Positions 34,085-43,248 are shown, numbered from the stretch's first letter. The stretch is 64,000 nt of DNA from Saccharopolyspora gloriosae (GCF_014203325.1 NZ_JACHIV010000001.1:5767501-5831500); one strand, 5' to 3'. Translations and numbers: made by a program. Notes: generated by a model not told the origin, from the sequence alone.

Positions 34085-36072
34085 CTGTACACCCCTTGCA
34101 CCCACCACTCGTCGTTCTCGTGCACCAGCAGCAGGGCTACTTCGCCCTGCTCATCGGGATCTCCGCCCGCCGCGGCCTGCGGCCCGCCGGTGGCCCCGGA
34201 GCCAGGCGAGTTCGCATCGAACTCCGCCCCGGACCCGTCGTCCGGGCGCGAGGAGCGGCCGCCCCGGTCGTGCGCACCAGGTCCGGCCGGTTCCGCGTGC
34301 CGGTGCCCGCGTCCGGGCGACGGCCGCTGCGGGGCCCGACCGCTCGGCAGGTTCCGGACCGGCGCGACGGTGCCCGGCTCCGCGCGGCCGGTCTCCCCGG
34401 CCGGGGCCAGCACGACCTGCATCCGCGCCACCGTTCCCGGCGAGACACCTGCCCCCGCCACCTCCGGCCCGGCACCCGAGGCGGACGCCGCCGGACCCGC
34501 CGCGTCCGGGGCGCCGCGAGGCGGGTCCCACCAGCGCTCCCGCAGCGGCCACGGCCCGGCCCAGCCGACCACCGTCCGCGCGCGTCCCCGCACCAGCACC
34601 CGGTGCGGCGGTGCGGTCAGCTCCAGCCGGGAGGTGATCCGCACCGGCTCTCCCGCCGCGTCCAGGACCGTCGCGGGCCACGGCGACTCGGGCAGCACCG
34701 ACGGCGACGGCGCCGGAATCCGCCCCGGCCACGGCCGATCCGGTTCCCGCTGCGGGCGACGCTCCGCGCCCCACGGCACCAGCGTCACCCGATCCCGCGC
34801 GTCCCGGCCGCCGGACGGGATTCCCACCAGCACCTGGTCCGGGCCGAGCAGACCTTGCACGCGCACGAACGCCCTGCCCGCACGAGCATCGGCTGCGCCG
34901 GTGGCCGAGCGCATCAGGTCCAGCTGGAGCCCGCCCGCGCCCACGACCTCCTCCGGGCACAGCTCCAGCACCGCCACCCCTGAGGTGGGGCGGGGTTCCC
35001 GCGAGCGGGCGCTGAGCCAGCCGTCGAGCTGCCAGCGCACCCGGTCCACGGTGTCGGCCGGGGTCAGCGGCTCCGCGCACCGCCACACCCGGTGCAGCTG
35101 TTCGCCGTTCTCGGTCCGCGCCGAGATGCCCAGCCGCGTGCAGGCGAGACCGCGCTCGCCCAGCAGCAGGTGCAGCCGTTCCGCCAGCGACTTCGCGGCG
35201 AACGCGGCGGCGTCCACCCGGTCCACCGGTGGATCCAGCCGCTCGGTGACCGCCAGCTCCGGCGGCGGGCGCCGCCGATCCGGCGGGCGTTCTTCCTCGC
35301 CGCGCGCGGCGCGCTGAGCCAGCAGCGCATCGGCGCCGAAGCGGGTCGCGACGTCACCGGGCACCAGCGCGGCGAACTCGCCGAGCGTGCGGATGCCCAA
35401 GCGGCGCAGCAGATCCACCAGTTCCGCCCGGTCCGTCGTGAGCCGCTGCGCGGGCTGGTCGATCTCGGCGATGTCGAGCGGGGCGAGGAACTCCCGGCTC
35501 CCGCCCGGTGCCACCAGCACTCCGCGCCGAGCCGCGAGCACTCCGGCGAACAGCCCGTCGGCCGCTCCCACCTGGCATTCCACCCCGGCTCGCGCGGCGA
35601 CCTGGTCGACCAGCCGTTCCGCGGCGGCGTCCTCCGACCCGAAGTACCGCGCCGGCCCGCGTGCCGGGACCGCCACCAGCCCCGGGCGCACGATCTCCAC
35701 GCCGGGCGTGAGCTGCTCCACCGCCGCCACGACCGGCTCGAACAGCCGCGCGTCCCGCGCGGGGTCGTGCTCGGACACCGCGAGCTCCGGGCACCGCCCC
35801 TGCGCTTCCCGGCGCCGCATCCCGCGCCGCACTCCGGCGTCCCGCGCCGTCGCCGAACAGGCCAACACCCGGTTCGCGCTGAACACCGCGGCGGGTGCCA
35901 GCGGGCCGAGCCCGTCGGCCAGCGCCGCGGCGACCACCGGCCAATCCGGGCACCACACGAGGAACCGCCGCACCGCGCGACCGGGCCGCGCATCCGGCTC
36001 CACCGCGCCCGGATCGGCGAAGCCCTCCACTGCCCGGCCGGGAGAGGAACGGCCCGCGACGTCATCCGGCAC
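34081..36072 (-). CDS. imuB: ImuB, catalytically dead Y-family polymerase-like adaptor
   Basis: 663 aa. The N-terminal part has the ImuB hallmark FLVWCPDWPVVAAAL in place of the catalytic Y-family motif, then GMRRREAQGRCPEL and a helix-hairpin region LLRRLGIRTLGEFAAL. ImuB links DnaE2 to the sliding clamp without polymerising itself. GTG at 36072 overlaps the imuA' gene by 11 bp. The protein is longer than usual because of an about 110-residue Pro/Gly/Arg-rich insert before the conserved C-terminal end VALLLVHENDEWWVQGVYR. Confidence 0.88.
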   Translation of the reverse strand: MPDDVAGRSSPGRAVEGFADPGAVEPDARPGRAVRRFLVWCPDWPVVAAALADGLGPLAPAAVFSANRVLACSATARDAGVRRGMRRREAQGRCPELAVSEHDPARDARLFEPVVAAVEQLTPGVEIVRPGLVAVPARGPARYFGSEDAAAERLVDQVAARAGVECQVGAADGLFAGVLAARRGVLVAPGGSREFLAPLDIAEIDQPAQRLTTDRAELVDLLRRLGIRTLGEFAALVPGDVATRFGADALLAQRAARGEEERPPDRRRPPPELAVTERLDPPVDRVDAAAFAAKSLAERLHLLLGERGLACTRLGISARTENGEQLHRVWRCAEPLTPADTVDRVRWQLDGWLSARSREPRPTSGVAVLELCPEEVVGAGGLQLDLMRSATGAADARAGRAFVRVQGLLGPDQVLVGIPSGGRDARDRVTLVPWGAERRPQREPDRPWPGRIPAPSPSVLPESPWPATVLDAAGEPVRITSRLELTAPPHRVLVRGRARTVVGWAGPWPLRERWWDPPRGAPDAAGPAASASGAGPEVAGAGVSPGTVARMQVVLAPAGETGRAEPGTVAPVRNLPSGRAPQRPSPGRGHRHAEPAGPGAHDRGGRSSRPDDGSGAEFDANSPGSGATGGPQAAAGGDPDEQGEVALLLVHENDEWWVQGVYR

Positions 36073-36928
36073 GGTCGCCACCCGCCACCGAACGCAGCGC
36101 CCCGCGTCCTCGGTCGGTCCGCGCGGAGCCGCCCGGCATTCCCGGGACCACCCAGCCGTCCGAAGCGTCCGGACCGCTTCCGCCCTCCGCGCCTCGACCG
36201 GCCAGGCCGTCCTGCCCGTCGCCCGGAATCCGGACCGGCGGCTCACCGACCTCCGCGTCCGGCACCGGCGACGCCACCGGTCCACCTCGGCCCGGCAAGA
36301 GCAACCGGCACGAACGCGGCCGGGAAGCCGCGCCTCGACCGCTCGCCCCCACCGTGATCTCCCGCTCCCGCAGGTGACCATGGCCCTGCCCGAGGCCGTG
36401 CCAGCGCGCCTGCGTGCAGCGCAACCGCACTTCGGCCCCCGGCCAGGAACCGAACGGCAGCAGCACCGCGCCACGGTGCCGAGCCCGCGTGGACAACCGG
36501 CGGGCATCGGCCTCGGTCACCAGCCCCGGTCGACCGACCACCACCAGGTCCACCCCGTCGAGCAAGGCGGAGATCACCGCGACCGGGTCGTCGCCCGGTC
36601 GCGGGACCAAGGCCAGCCGGGACAGCTCCACCCCGGCCTCGGCCGCCGCGGCCAGCCCGAGACCGGGCAGCCCGACCACGGCCGCCCAAGATCCCGCCGC
36701 CGTCGCCTCGGACAGCAAGGCGAACAGCAGCGAAGTCGATTCGTGCACCGCCACCGTGCTGCCACGGCGCAGGCCTGGCCATGGCAGCACGGCGGCGAAT
36801 TCCGCCCGCGTGGGCAGCACCCGTCCCGCAACGGGATCGCCGCCCACCTCTGCGGCCGAGGAGGCCACGGACACCCCGTGAGCCGTGGCCACCCCGTCCA
36901 ACGCCACCAAGGGCGTACTCGCGGACAT
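36062..36928 (-). CDS. imuA': ImuA'-like RecA-fold protein of the mutasome
   Basis: 288 aa. The central region resembles a RecA fold lacking the Walker A lysine loop (WPGLRRGSTVAVHESTSLLF), with ALLDGVDLVVVGRPGLVTEA where Walker B would be. The C-terminal about 60 residues are Gly/Pro/Arg-rich. In mycobacteria ImuA' binds ImuB and is needed for damage mutagenesis. ATG at 36928 follows GGGGAGACAGCGG, but this ribosome site lies inside a 15-bp stem (see 36929-37005). An open frame extends to 37162, so a longer product cannot be excluded. Confidence 0.8.
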   Translation of the reverse strand: MSASTPLVALDGVATAHGVSVASSAAEVGGDPVAGRVLPTRAEFAAVLPWPGLRRGSTVAVHESTSLLFALLSEATAAGSWAAVVGLPGLGLAAAAEAGVELSRLALVPRPGDDPVAVISALLDGVDLVVVGRPGLVTEADARRLSTRARHRGAVLLPFGSWPGAEVRLRCTQARWHGLGQGHGHLREREITVGASGRGAASRPRSCRLLLPGRGGPVASPVPDAEVGEPPVRIPGDGQDGLAGRGAEGGSGPDASDGWVVPGMPGGSARTDRGRGALRSVAGGDRAG

Positions 36929-37005
36929 CCGCTGTCTCCCCACCTCGTTCGCAGGGATGCCCGACCCCTTCTCGGGCATCCACGTCCGCTGTGGGGAGAC
37001 AGCGG
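36929..37005 (-). promoter_or_regulatory. imuA' leader hairpin sequestering the ribosome site
   Basis: A perfect 15-bp inverted repeat: CCGCTGTCTCCCCAC (37005-36991 on the minus strand) pairs with GTGGGGAGACAGCGG (36943-36929), which ends at the ATG. Within its loop a second perfect 10-bp stem, GGATGCCCGA/TCGGGCATCC (36981-36972 and 36964-36955), forms. The Shine-Dalgarno GGGGAGA is fully paired, suggesting translational repression of the whole coupled operon. Confidence 0.6.
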
Positions 37006-37282
37006 AGAGGTCGTGTCGTCTGCACCCGAACGACACCACCCCGTGGAGCAACCGCCCCCCGACGGCGATCGCTCCAGAGTTCTTCCAGTTCTTCCAGTCC
37101 TTCCGGCGGCCCCTCGCTCGCGGACCACCGCTGTTGCCGTTGCACCCCTTCCTCGACATCACCCGTTGACGATCACCCGTCGTTCCCGCACGCCCCCGCG
37201 ACGCGGGGGAACCTCCGGATTCCAGCGGGCCGAGAACCCCGCGTCCCGGACCACCCAGGCCGTTCCCGGCCTTTTCCAGAGA

Positions 37283-37298
37283 TCGAACTTGCGTTCGA
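37283..37298. promoter_or_regulatory. LexA SOS box, perfect
   Basis: TCGAACTTGCGTTCGA matches the actinobacterial LexA consensus TCGAAC-N4-GTTCGA exactly. It lies about 355 bp upstream of the imuA' start, the only gene reading away from it, supporting DNA-damage induction of imuA'-imuB-dnaE2. Confidence 0.8.
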
Positions 37299-37353
37299 TT
37301 GACCTAAGTAAACCCTGGCCACAGCGCCGCCGTCAAGGCGTTCACACCAAAGA

Positions 37354-37369
37354 GCGAACACAAGTTCGA
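37354..37369. promoter_or_regulatory. second LexA SOS box, one mismatch
   Basis: GCGAACACAAGTTCGA differs from the consensus only in its first base. It is centred 71 bp from the perfect box. Two sites would allow tight or cooperative repression of the mutasome operon. Confidence 0.65.
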
Positions 37370-37497
37370 TAACCGCAGGTCGACGTCGCACCGCCCCGTC
37401 CAAGCCCCCCGGCCTCGCCCCGGACGGACCCATCCTGCACCCGAACACCGACAATCCCGCCCACGGCGAAGCCCCGCCCGGACGTCCCCGGCGCACG

Positions 37498-37531
37498 AAA
37501 AAGGGGCGGCACGGGATTCCCGTGCCGCCCC
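37498..37531 (-). terminator. intrinsic terminator downstream of purH and of repeat copy C
   Basis: On the minus strand GGGGCGGCACGGGA pairs with TCCCGTGCCGCCCC and is followed by TTTTT (37502-37498). It lies about 295 bp after the purH stop, beyond repeat copy C, so copy C would be inside the purH transcript. Confidence 0.75.
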
Positions 37532-37563
37532 TCCCCGGAGCCCTTCTTCTCACCGCTTCCAAT

Positions 37564-37796
37564 CAGCGGCGAAGCCGTGCCTGGCGGCCGAAGGCCGTGC
37601 CTTGGGCGGCGAAGCCCGCCTGCCTTGCGGCCGAAGGCCGTGCCTGTATTCGCGCAGCGAATAGCCCACGTCGAAAAGCCCTCACCCGCGGGTTCTCAGC
37701 TTCCTTCTCGCGAGGACAGCTTTTTCCCTCGTGGCGGAGCCACTTGGGAAAAAGATCCCGCAGCGAGAAGGACGCTGAGGTTCCGCCACCCGACCA
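37564..37796 (-). repeat. structured 3' element, copy C
   Basis: Read on the minus strand it begins about 30 bp after the purH stop. Nested hairpin 37688-37786 (one U-C mismatch in the outer stem), then TATTCGC-GCA-GCGAATA (37647-37663), then about four mini-hairpins including GGCC-GAA-GGCC. A true U-tailed terminator follows at 37531-37498. Confidence 0.85.
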
Positions 37797-37825
37797 CAGA
37801 GCAAAACGAGCCGTGAAACCCCAGC

Positions 37826-39391
37826 TCAGTGCGCGAAGTGTCGGGTGCCTGTCAGGTACAACGGCACGCCCGCCGCCTCGCACGCCTCGATGGTCTCGTT
37901 GTCCCGCACCGAACCGCCGGGCTGCACGATGGCCCGCACGCCCGCCTCGATCAGCGCCTGCGGCCCGTCGCCGAACGGGAAGAACGCGTCGGAGGCGACC
38001 ACCGAACCGCGGGCCCGCTCACCGGCCCGGGCCACCGCCAGCCGCGCCGAGTCGACCCGGTTGACCTGGCCCATGCCGACACCGACCGTGGCGCCGTCAT
38101 CGGCCAGCAGGATCGCGTTCGACTTCACCGCGCGGCACGCGCGCCAGGCGAAGCTCAGGTCGGCCAGCGTCGCCTCGTCCGCCGCGGACCCCGCCGCCAG
38201 CGTCCAGTTCGCCGGGTCGTCGCCCTCGGCGTCGATCGCGTCGGACTGCTGCGCCAGCACCCCGCCGGAGATGGCCCGCATCTCGATCCGGCCCGACCGC
38301 GGCGGCTGCGCGGTCAGCACGCGCACGTTCTTCTTCCGCGTCAGCACGTCGACGGCGCCGTCGGCGTACCCGGGAGCGACGACGACCTCGGTGAACACCT
38401 CCGCGATCTGCTCCGCCATCGGCACCGTCACCTCGCGGTTCGCCGCGATCACGCCGCCGAACGCGCTCACCGGGTCGCACTCGTGCGCCTTGCGGTGCGC
38501 GTCGGCGATGTCGTCGGCGACGGCGATGCCGCACGGGTTCGCGTGCTTGATGATCGCCACGCAGGGCTGCGCGTGGTCGTGCGCGGAGCGCCACGCGGCG
38601 TCCGCGTCCACGTAGTTGTTGTACGACATCTCCTTGCCGTGCAGCTGGGCCGCCGCGGCCAGGCCCGTCGCCTCGCCGCCGGAGACGTAGAGCGCGGCGG
38701 CCTGGTGCGGGTTCTCGCCGTAGCGCAGCGCCGAACGCCGCTCCCACGTCTCGCCCAGCCAGCCGGGGAACGCCGAGTCGTCGCCCGTCGGCACCCGGCT
38801 CATCCACCCGGCCACGGCCACGTCGTAGGACGCCGTGTGGCGGAAGGCCTCCGCGGCCAGCTCCACCCGCTCGGGCAGGGTGAAGCCGCCCGCGCGCACC
38901 TGCTCCAGCAGCCACTCGTACTTGCTCGGGTCGACGACCACGGCGACGTTGCCGTGGTTCTTCGCCGAGGCGCGCACCATCGCGGGGCCGCCGATGTCGA
39001 TCTGCTCGATCACCTCGTCCGGGCCCGCGCCGGAGGCGACGGTCCGCACGAACGGGTACAGGTTCACCACGAGCAGGTCGAACGCCGGGATGTCCAGTTC
39101 CGCCAGCTGCTCGGCGTGCTCCGGGCGCCGGAGGTCGGCGAGCAGGCCCGCGTGCACCCGCGGATGCAGCGTCTTGACCCGGCCGTCCAACGCCTCCGGG
39201 AACCCGGTGAGCTCCTCGACGGGGGTCACCGGCACTCCGGCGTCGGCGAGGGCGCGCGCGGTGCCGCCCGTGGAGACGATCTCCACGCCGGCCGCGTGCA
39301 GCCCGGTGGCCAGGTCCAGCAGGCCGGACTTGTCGGACACGCCGATCAACGCCCGGCGCACCGGCCGCCGTTCCTGCGAGTTCTGGGTCAC
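37826..39391 (-). CDS. purH: bifunctional AICAR formyltransferase/IMP cyclohydrolase
   Basis: 521 aa, normal PurH length; performs the last two steps of IMP synthesis. The N-terminal IMP cyclohydrolase part shows [43 protein letters not shown] and [17 protein letters not shown]; the transformylase part shows [24 protein letters not shown] (catalytic Lys-His) and [22 protein letters not shown] at 39391 overlaps the purN stop (GTGA), so purN-purH are coupled. It uses 10-formyl-THF from FolD. Confidence 0.97.
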   Translation of the reverse strand: MTQNSQERRPVRRALIGVSDKSGLLDLATGLHAAGVEIVSTGGTARALADAGVPVTPVEELTGFPEALDGRVKTLHPRVHAGLLADLRRPEHAEQLAELDIPAFDLLVVNLYPFVRTVASGAGPDEVIEQIDIGGPAMVRASAKNHGNVAVVVDPSKYEWLLEQVRAGGFTLPERVELAAEAFRHTASYDVAVAGWMSRVPTGDDSAFPGWLGETWERRSALRYGENPHQAAALYVSGGEATGLAAAAQLHGKEMSYNNYVDADAAWRSAHDHAQPCVAIIKHANPCGIAVADDIADAHRKAHECDPVSAFGGVIAANREVTVPMAEQIAEVFTEVVVAPGYADGAVDVLTRKKNVRVLTAQPPRSGRIEMRAISGGVLAQQSDAIDAEGDDPANWTLAAGSAADEATLADLSFAWRACRAVKSNAILLADDGATVGVGMGQVNRVDSARLAVARAGERARGSVVASDAFFPFGDGPQALIEAGVRAIVQPGGSVRDNETIEACEAAGVPLYLTGTRHFAH

Positions 39392-40128
39392 GGGATTTCC
39401 ACCTTCCGTCCCTGCACGGTCCAGCCGTGCCGCGCGAGCTGTTCCAGGGTCTCGACCAGCAGCCGCCGCTCGACCGCCTTGATGCGTTCGTGCAGGCTCG
39501 CCTCGTCATCGCCGGGCAGTACCGGCACGGCCTCCTGCGCCAGGATCGGGCCGGTGTCCACGCCCGCGTCGACCACGAACAGCGTGCAGCCGGTGACGCG
39601 CACCCCGTAGTCCAGGGCGTCGCGCACCCCGTGCATACCGGGGAACGCGGGCAGCAGCGCCGGGTGGCTGTTGAGGTAGCGACCGCCGAAGCGGGCCAGG
39701 AAGCGCTCACCGGCGAGCTTCATGAAGCCCGCGGACACGACCAGGTCCGGTTCGTAGGCGGCGCACGCCTCGGTCAGCGCCTCGTCCCAGTCCTGCCTGG
39801 AGGCGTGGTCGGCGACGCGGCGCACGAACGTCGGGATCCCGGCGCGCTCGGCTCGGGCGAGGCCTTCGATGCCGGGCCGGTCCGCGCCGACCGCCACGAT
39901 CCGCACCGGGTGCCCGGCTTGCGCGGTGGCGTCCAGCATGGCTTGCAGCAGGGTTCCGGAACCGGAGACCAGCACGAGCACGCGGGCGGGTTCGGCGGGG
40001 CGGAACCGCGTCGGCCCCTGCGCGGCCGGATCCGGCCCGGAGGCGCCGGGGGCAGGGTCCGGATGTGCTGCGGAGGCCGCGTTCGATGCGGGGGTGCTCA
40101 GCTCTGACTCCTGACAGTGCCTGGTCAC
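39388..40128 (-). CDS. purN: phosphoribosylglycinamide formyltransferase
   Basis: 246 aa. GAR transformylase of purine synthesis. The active-site set is present: [14 protein letters not shown] (Asn and His) and [12 protein letters not shown] (Asp). The N-terminal loop reads [11 protein letters not shown], differing from the common GSGSNLQAL. An about 45-residue Pro/Ala-rich extension precedes the domain if the GTG at 40128 (after GGTGAGATC) is the start; no closer start codon with a ribosome site exists. Located between DUF6350 and purH, the conserved actinobacterial order. Confidence 0.93.
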   Translation of the reverse strand: MTRHCQESELSTPASNAASAAHPDPAPGASGPDPAAQGPTRFRPAEPARVLVLVSGSGTLLQAMLDATAQAGHPVRIVAVGADRPGIEGLARAERAGIPTFVRRVADHASRQDWDEALTEACAAYEPDLVVSAGFMKLAGERFLARFGGRYLNSHPALLPAFPGMHGVRDALDYGVRVTGCTLFVVDAGVDTGPILAQEAVPVLPGDDEASLHERIKAVERRLLVETLEQLARHGWTVQGRKVEIP

Positions 40129-40207
40129 GATCTCACCGAGCAGCGTAGGCGGCGGGCCCGTCCCGGACTCGGCCAGGTCCGGCGCGAGTGGCCCAGCCCT
40201 CACCGGC

Positions 40208-41773
40208 TCAGCGGTCGTCGGCCCGGGGTTCGGCGCCGGAGGACGGCGCGCCCGGCTCGGGCTCCGCGTCGTGGTCGTCGCCGGGCCGCTCGTCGACGGC
40301 GGGCCCCTCGTCGGCGTAGAGGTCCCCGGACCAGGACACCACCGGTTCGGCGGCGTCGGCCTGCTGGGCGCGCAGGACCAGGTCGGCCCATTCCGCCTCG
40401 TCGACGTCGAACTCGTCGGCTTCGAGGTCCACTTCTTCCAGTTCGGGAGCGTCCTGGTCCTCGTCGGCGTCGTTCTCGGCGTCGTCCTCGTCTGAGTCGT
40501 CCGCCGTTTCGGAGTCGTCCGCCGCGTCGTCCGCCACCTCGTCGACGACCTCGTCCGCCACGTCGGGCTCCGGCGGCGCCTCCGCGTCAGACTCCGCCGC
40601 GGGGGACGCCGGATCGGCCGGGAACAACCACATCGCGGGCAGCGCGGGGACCAGCACCCAGCCGAAGGTGACCAGCGCCGAGAGCACCGGATGCAGCGAG
40701 ATCGGGTCGAATCCACCGCCACCGGCGCTGCCACCGGTCGCGGCGGCGACCACCAGCACGCCGCTCGCCGCGACCAGCGCGGCGAGCGCGACCGACGCCG
40801 ACCGGTGCGCGCCGCCGAGGTCGCGACCGCAGCGCACGCCCACGAACACGCCCGCGGCGACCGGCAGCAGCACGACCGCGGACCACCACCACGCCGCGTC
40901 CCCCGGCGGGAGCGCCACCAGCAGCGGGAACTCCGGAACCGGACCGGGCGACGTGCCGTAGAAGCGCACGGCCAGCTCGCCGACGCCGATCCCCGGCCCG
41001 GCCGCGAACGACCACCCGGCCACCATCGCGTTGGGCAGGTACAGCAACGACAGCAGCAGCATCCCGAACACGTCCCCCGCCGAGTCCGCCCTGCTCAGCA
41101 AGTCCCCGACGCGCGGCGCGGACAGGAACAGCGCGATCACCGCCACCAGCGCGCCGGCGCCCAGCAGGCACGCCCAGGCCAGCAGGCCACCGCGGAGCCC
41201 GGCGCTGATCGTCGGACCCGCGAGCCGCCGCAGGGCGGCGAGCAGCTCGCCGTACCGGCAGGCCCCGGCCGCCGAAGCGGCGGCGGCGATCAGTCCGCAG
41301 CGCAGGAACGCCCCCGGCACCGACGCGTCGACGACTCCGCCGAGCAGCGCGGCCAGCGCCGCCCCCAGCACCGCGTGCGTGAAGCCGACCACGCCGATCA
41401 CCCGGACCGCGTCGCGGGCACCGCTGAGCTCGTAGCGGCGCAGGAAGGCGGCGGTGATCGCGGCGATCAGCAGGCCGAGCGCGATGGTCGGCAGGAACGG
41501 CAGCACCGACAGCGGCGCGCCGAGGATCAGCAGCGGCACCTGGTGGGCGGCGAGCCACCCCGGCACCGCGGCGGCCAGCAGGGCCGGCAGCGCGACGTCC
41601 GCACCGCGGGCGGTGCCGGTGGCGAGCGCGAGCAGCGTCGCGGCCAGCAGGTAGCCGATCAGGGTCGTGGTGACCACGACCAAGCCGAGGCGCCGCGCCC
41701 CGATCCGGTCGCGGTGCTCCTCGTCGGGCTCGGGCACCAGGTCCGGATCGGGCAGCGATTCGATCAGCGGCAT
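40208..41773 (-). CDS. DUF6350 polytopic membrane protein with acidic tail
   Basis: 521 aa. About ten membrane helices fill residues 25-390, with conserved stretches LPNAMVAGWSFAAGPGIGVG and YGTSPGPVPEFPLLVALPPG typical of DUF6350. From about residue 400 the cytoplasmic tail is extremely acidic (about 130 residues rich in Asp/Glu). Its position between sucD and purN is conserved in Streptomyces and relatives. Function unknown. ATG at 41773 is used; the open frame extends 21 residues further. Confidence 0.82.
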   Translation of the reverse strand: MPLIESLPDPDLVPEPDEEHRDRIGARRLGLVVVTTTLIGYLLAATLLALATGTARGADVALPALLAAAVPGWLAAHQVPLLILGAPLSVLPFLPTIALGLLIAAITAAFLRRYELSGARDAVRVIGVVGFTHAVLGAALAALLGGVVDASVPGAFLRCGLIAAAASAAGACRYGELLAALRRLAGPTISAGLRGGLLAWACLLGAGALVAVIALFLSAPRVGDLLSRADSAGDVFGMLLLSLLYLPNAMVAGWSFAAGPGIGVGELAVRFYGTSPGPVPEFPLLVALPPGDAAWWWSAVVLLPVAAGVFVGVRCGRDLGGAHRSASVALAALVAASGVLVVAAATGGSAGGGGFDPISLHPVLSALVTFGWVLVPALPAMWLFPADPASPAAESDAEAPPEPDVADEVVDEVADDAADDSETADDSDEDDAENDADEDQDAPELEEVDLEADEFDVDEAEWADLVLRAQQADAAEPVVSWSGDLYADEGPAVDERPGDDHDAEPEPGAPSSGAEPRADDR

Positions 41774-41881
41774 GCGGCCGAATCTCGCACCCGGCTCCGC
41801 GCGCACCGCCCATGACTCGCCGCAGCGTCCGCCCATCGGGCGACGTCGATCACGCTGCGTCCAGGCCGGTTCCGGAACGCG

Positions 41882-41918
41882 CGAAGGGCGCCGCCGCGAA
41901 TGCGGTCGGCGCCCTTCG
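41882..41918 (-). terminator. terminator of the DUF5336 gene
   Basis: CGAAGGGCGCC pairs with GGCGCCCTTCG, a perfect 11-bp stem with 15-nt loop, 29 bp after the DUF5336 stop. Confidence 0.7.
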
Positions 41919-41946
41919 GCTCGCGGACCCGGTCCGCGCGATCGAA

Positions 41947-42891
41947 CTAGTGCGAGGAACCCGGGTACGGCATCTGCCGCGTGCCCTCGGGCCCGTCGGG
42001 GACCTGCGACTGCGGGCCGGAGGCCGGGCCGGGGTCACCGGTGGCCGAGCCGCCCGCGGGGCTCTCCGGGCCCTGCGGACCGGGGCCACCCGGACCGCCC
42101 GGAGCACCGGGACCGCCGTAGCCGCCCGGCGCGCCCGGTCCGCCGTAACCGCCCTGCGGGCCCGGACCACCGGGGCCGCCCTGACCGGGGTGCCCGGGAC
42201 CGCCCTGCGGTCCGGGACCGCCGGGGTGTCCGCCGGGCGGCGGCTGGCCGGGGCCGCCCTGCGGCCCGCCGTAACCGGGCTGACCGCCCGGCGGCGGTCC
42301 CCACTGCTGCTGGGGCTGGCCGGGCTGCTGCCCGAACGGCGGCTGGCCGCCGGGGCCGCCCGGACCGGGCTGGCCGGGGCCGCCGAGCGGCGGGAACGGA
42401 CCGGTGTTCGGGCCTTGCTGGCGTCCGCGCGGCTCGGGCTTCTTGCCGCCGCCGACCGCGACGACCTCGGCCTCGGCGAGCACCAGCACGACGACGGCGA
42501 CGGCCTGCACGAGGGCCAGGACCAGCTGCACGATCACGACGGCGCCTGCGAGTCCGCCGACCACGGCCTGCAGCAGCGCCAGCACGCCGTAGACCGCGAG
42601 CGGGGTGGCGGCGACCAGGGTGTTCGGGGACTTCGGCAGCTTCCGCATCCCCATCAGCACGGCGGTCGCGATGATCGCGAGACCGGCGGTTCCGGTGATG
42701 AGCCCGGCGGCGGCCGGGTCGAAGAAGCCGAGGACGTACGCGACGATCCCGGCGCCCGCGGCCACGAGGGGCAGGACGGACTTGATGTCGGTGCCGCCCG
42801 CGTCACCGGGCTGCGGCGTCTCCGCACGAGGAGGCCCTGCGTGCGGAGGTGCCTGCTGGTGGGGCGGGGGCGCACCGTAGGGCGTGGACAT
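41947..42891 (-). CDS. DUF5336 membrane protein (mycobacterial 34-kDa antigen-like)
   Basis: 314 aa. An about 35-residue Pro-rich start, four hydrophobic helices at about 36-150 (VLPLVAAGAGIVAYVLGFFD, AGLITGTAGLAIIATAVLMG, LVAATPLAVYGVLALLQAVV, VVIVQLVLALVQAVAVVVLV) and a 160-residue Gly/Pro/Gln-rich C-terminal tail with GGPGGPGPQ-type repeats. This layout matches DUF5336. Function unknown; an envelope or scaffolding role is plausible. ATG at 42891 follows GGAGGAGTCC. A 24-bp palindrome lies 42 bp upstream. Confidence 0.8.
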   Translation of the reverse strand: MSTPYGAPPPHQQAPPHAGPPRAETPQPGDAGGTDIKSVLPLVAAGAGIVAYVLGFFDPAAAGLITGTAGLAIIATAVLMGMRKLPKSPNTLVAATPLAVYGVLALLQAVVGGLAGAVVIVQLVLALVQAVAVVVLVLAEAEVVAVGGGKKPEPRGRQQGPNTGPFPPLGGPGQPGPGGPGGQPPFGQQPGQPQQQWGPPPGGQPGYGGPQGGPGQPPPGGHPGGPGPQGGPGHPGQGGPGGPGPQGGYGGPGAPGGYGGPGAPGGPGGPGPQGPESPAGGSATGDPGPASGPQSQVPDGPEGTRQMPYPGSSH

Positions 42892-42932
42892 GATTGAGAG
42901 GACTCCTCCTCGCCGAGGGTCAGGAGAACGCA

Positions 42933-42956
42933 AGTGTCACTTGGAAGAGTGACACT
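42933..42956. promoter_or_regulatory. 24-bp palindrome upstream of the DUF5336 gene
   Basis: AGTGTCACT and AGTGACACT form a perfect 9-bp inverted repeat around TGGAAG. Each arm is itself a pseudo-palindrome (AGTG-N-CACT). Its place 42-65 bp upstream of the ATG suits an operator at the promoter. The rest of the 42892-43203 gap shows no gene. Confidence 0.55.
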
Positions 42957-43203
42957 CGAAACGGTATCGGACTGTGATTCAGCCGCCGAACGGGTACGAC
43001 GATCCGCGGTCGTCCGCCCGAATCGCTCGGCCGAACCGCGCCCCGGCGCGTTCACCCCGGTCACCACCCGCGCGGAGCCCGCAGGGGACCGGCCGAGACG
43101 TGGCCCATCGCGGCGGCGGGCGCTCCCGGTTGGCAACTGTGGAGAAGTTCACCGCCGCGGCCCGGAACACGACCGGCCCCATGACCTCGGACGACGGGCC
43201 GGA

Positions 43204-43248
43204 ACGACCGGGGCCGGGCACCCGAATAAGGTGCCCGGCCCCGGTCGT
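43204..43248 (-). terminator. terminator of sucCD
   Basis: A perfect 19-bp inverted repeat (ACGACCGGGGCCGGGCACC and its complement) with a 7-nt loop CGAATAA, 12 bp after the sucD stop. Confidence 0.8.

Noticed and set aside
30302-35317. Very long plus-strand open frame (about 1670 aa) opposite dnaE2 and imuB
   Set aside because: It is antisense to two clearly conserved genes and has Arg/Gln/His-rich composition without motifs. Long antisense frames arise from codon bias at high GC.
37006-37282. A small gene between the SOS boxes and imuA'
   Set aside because: Open frames exist on both strands but none shows a ribosome site or a recognisable domain. A short imperfect tandem TTCTTCCAG repeat near 37079-37107 is the only structure seen.
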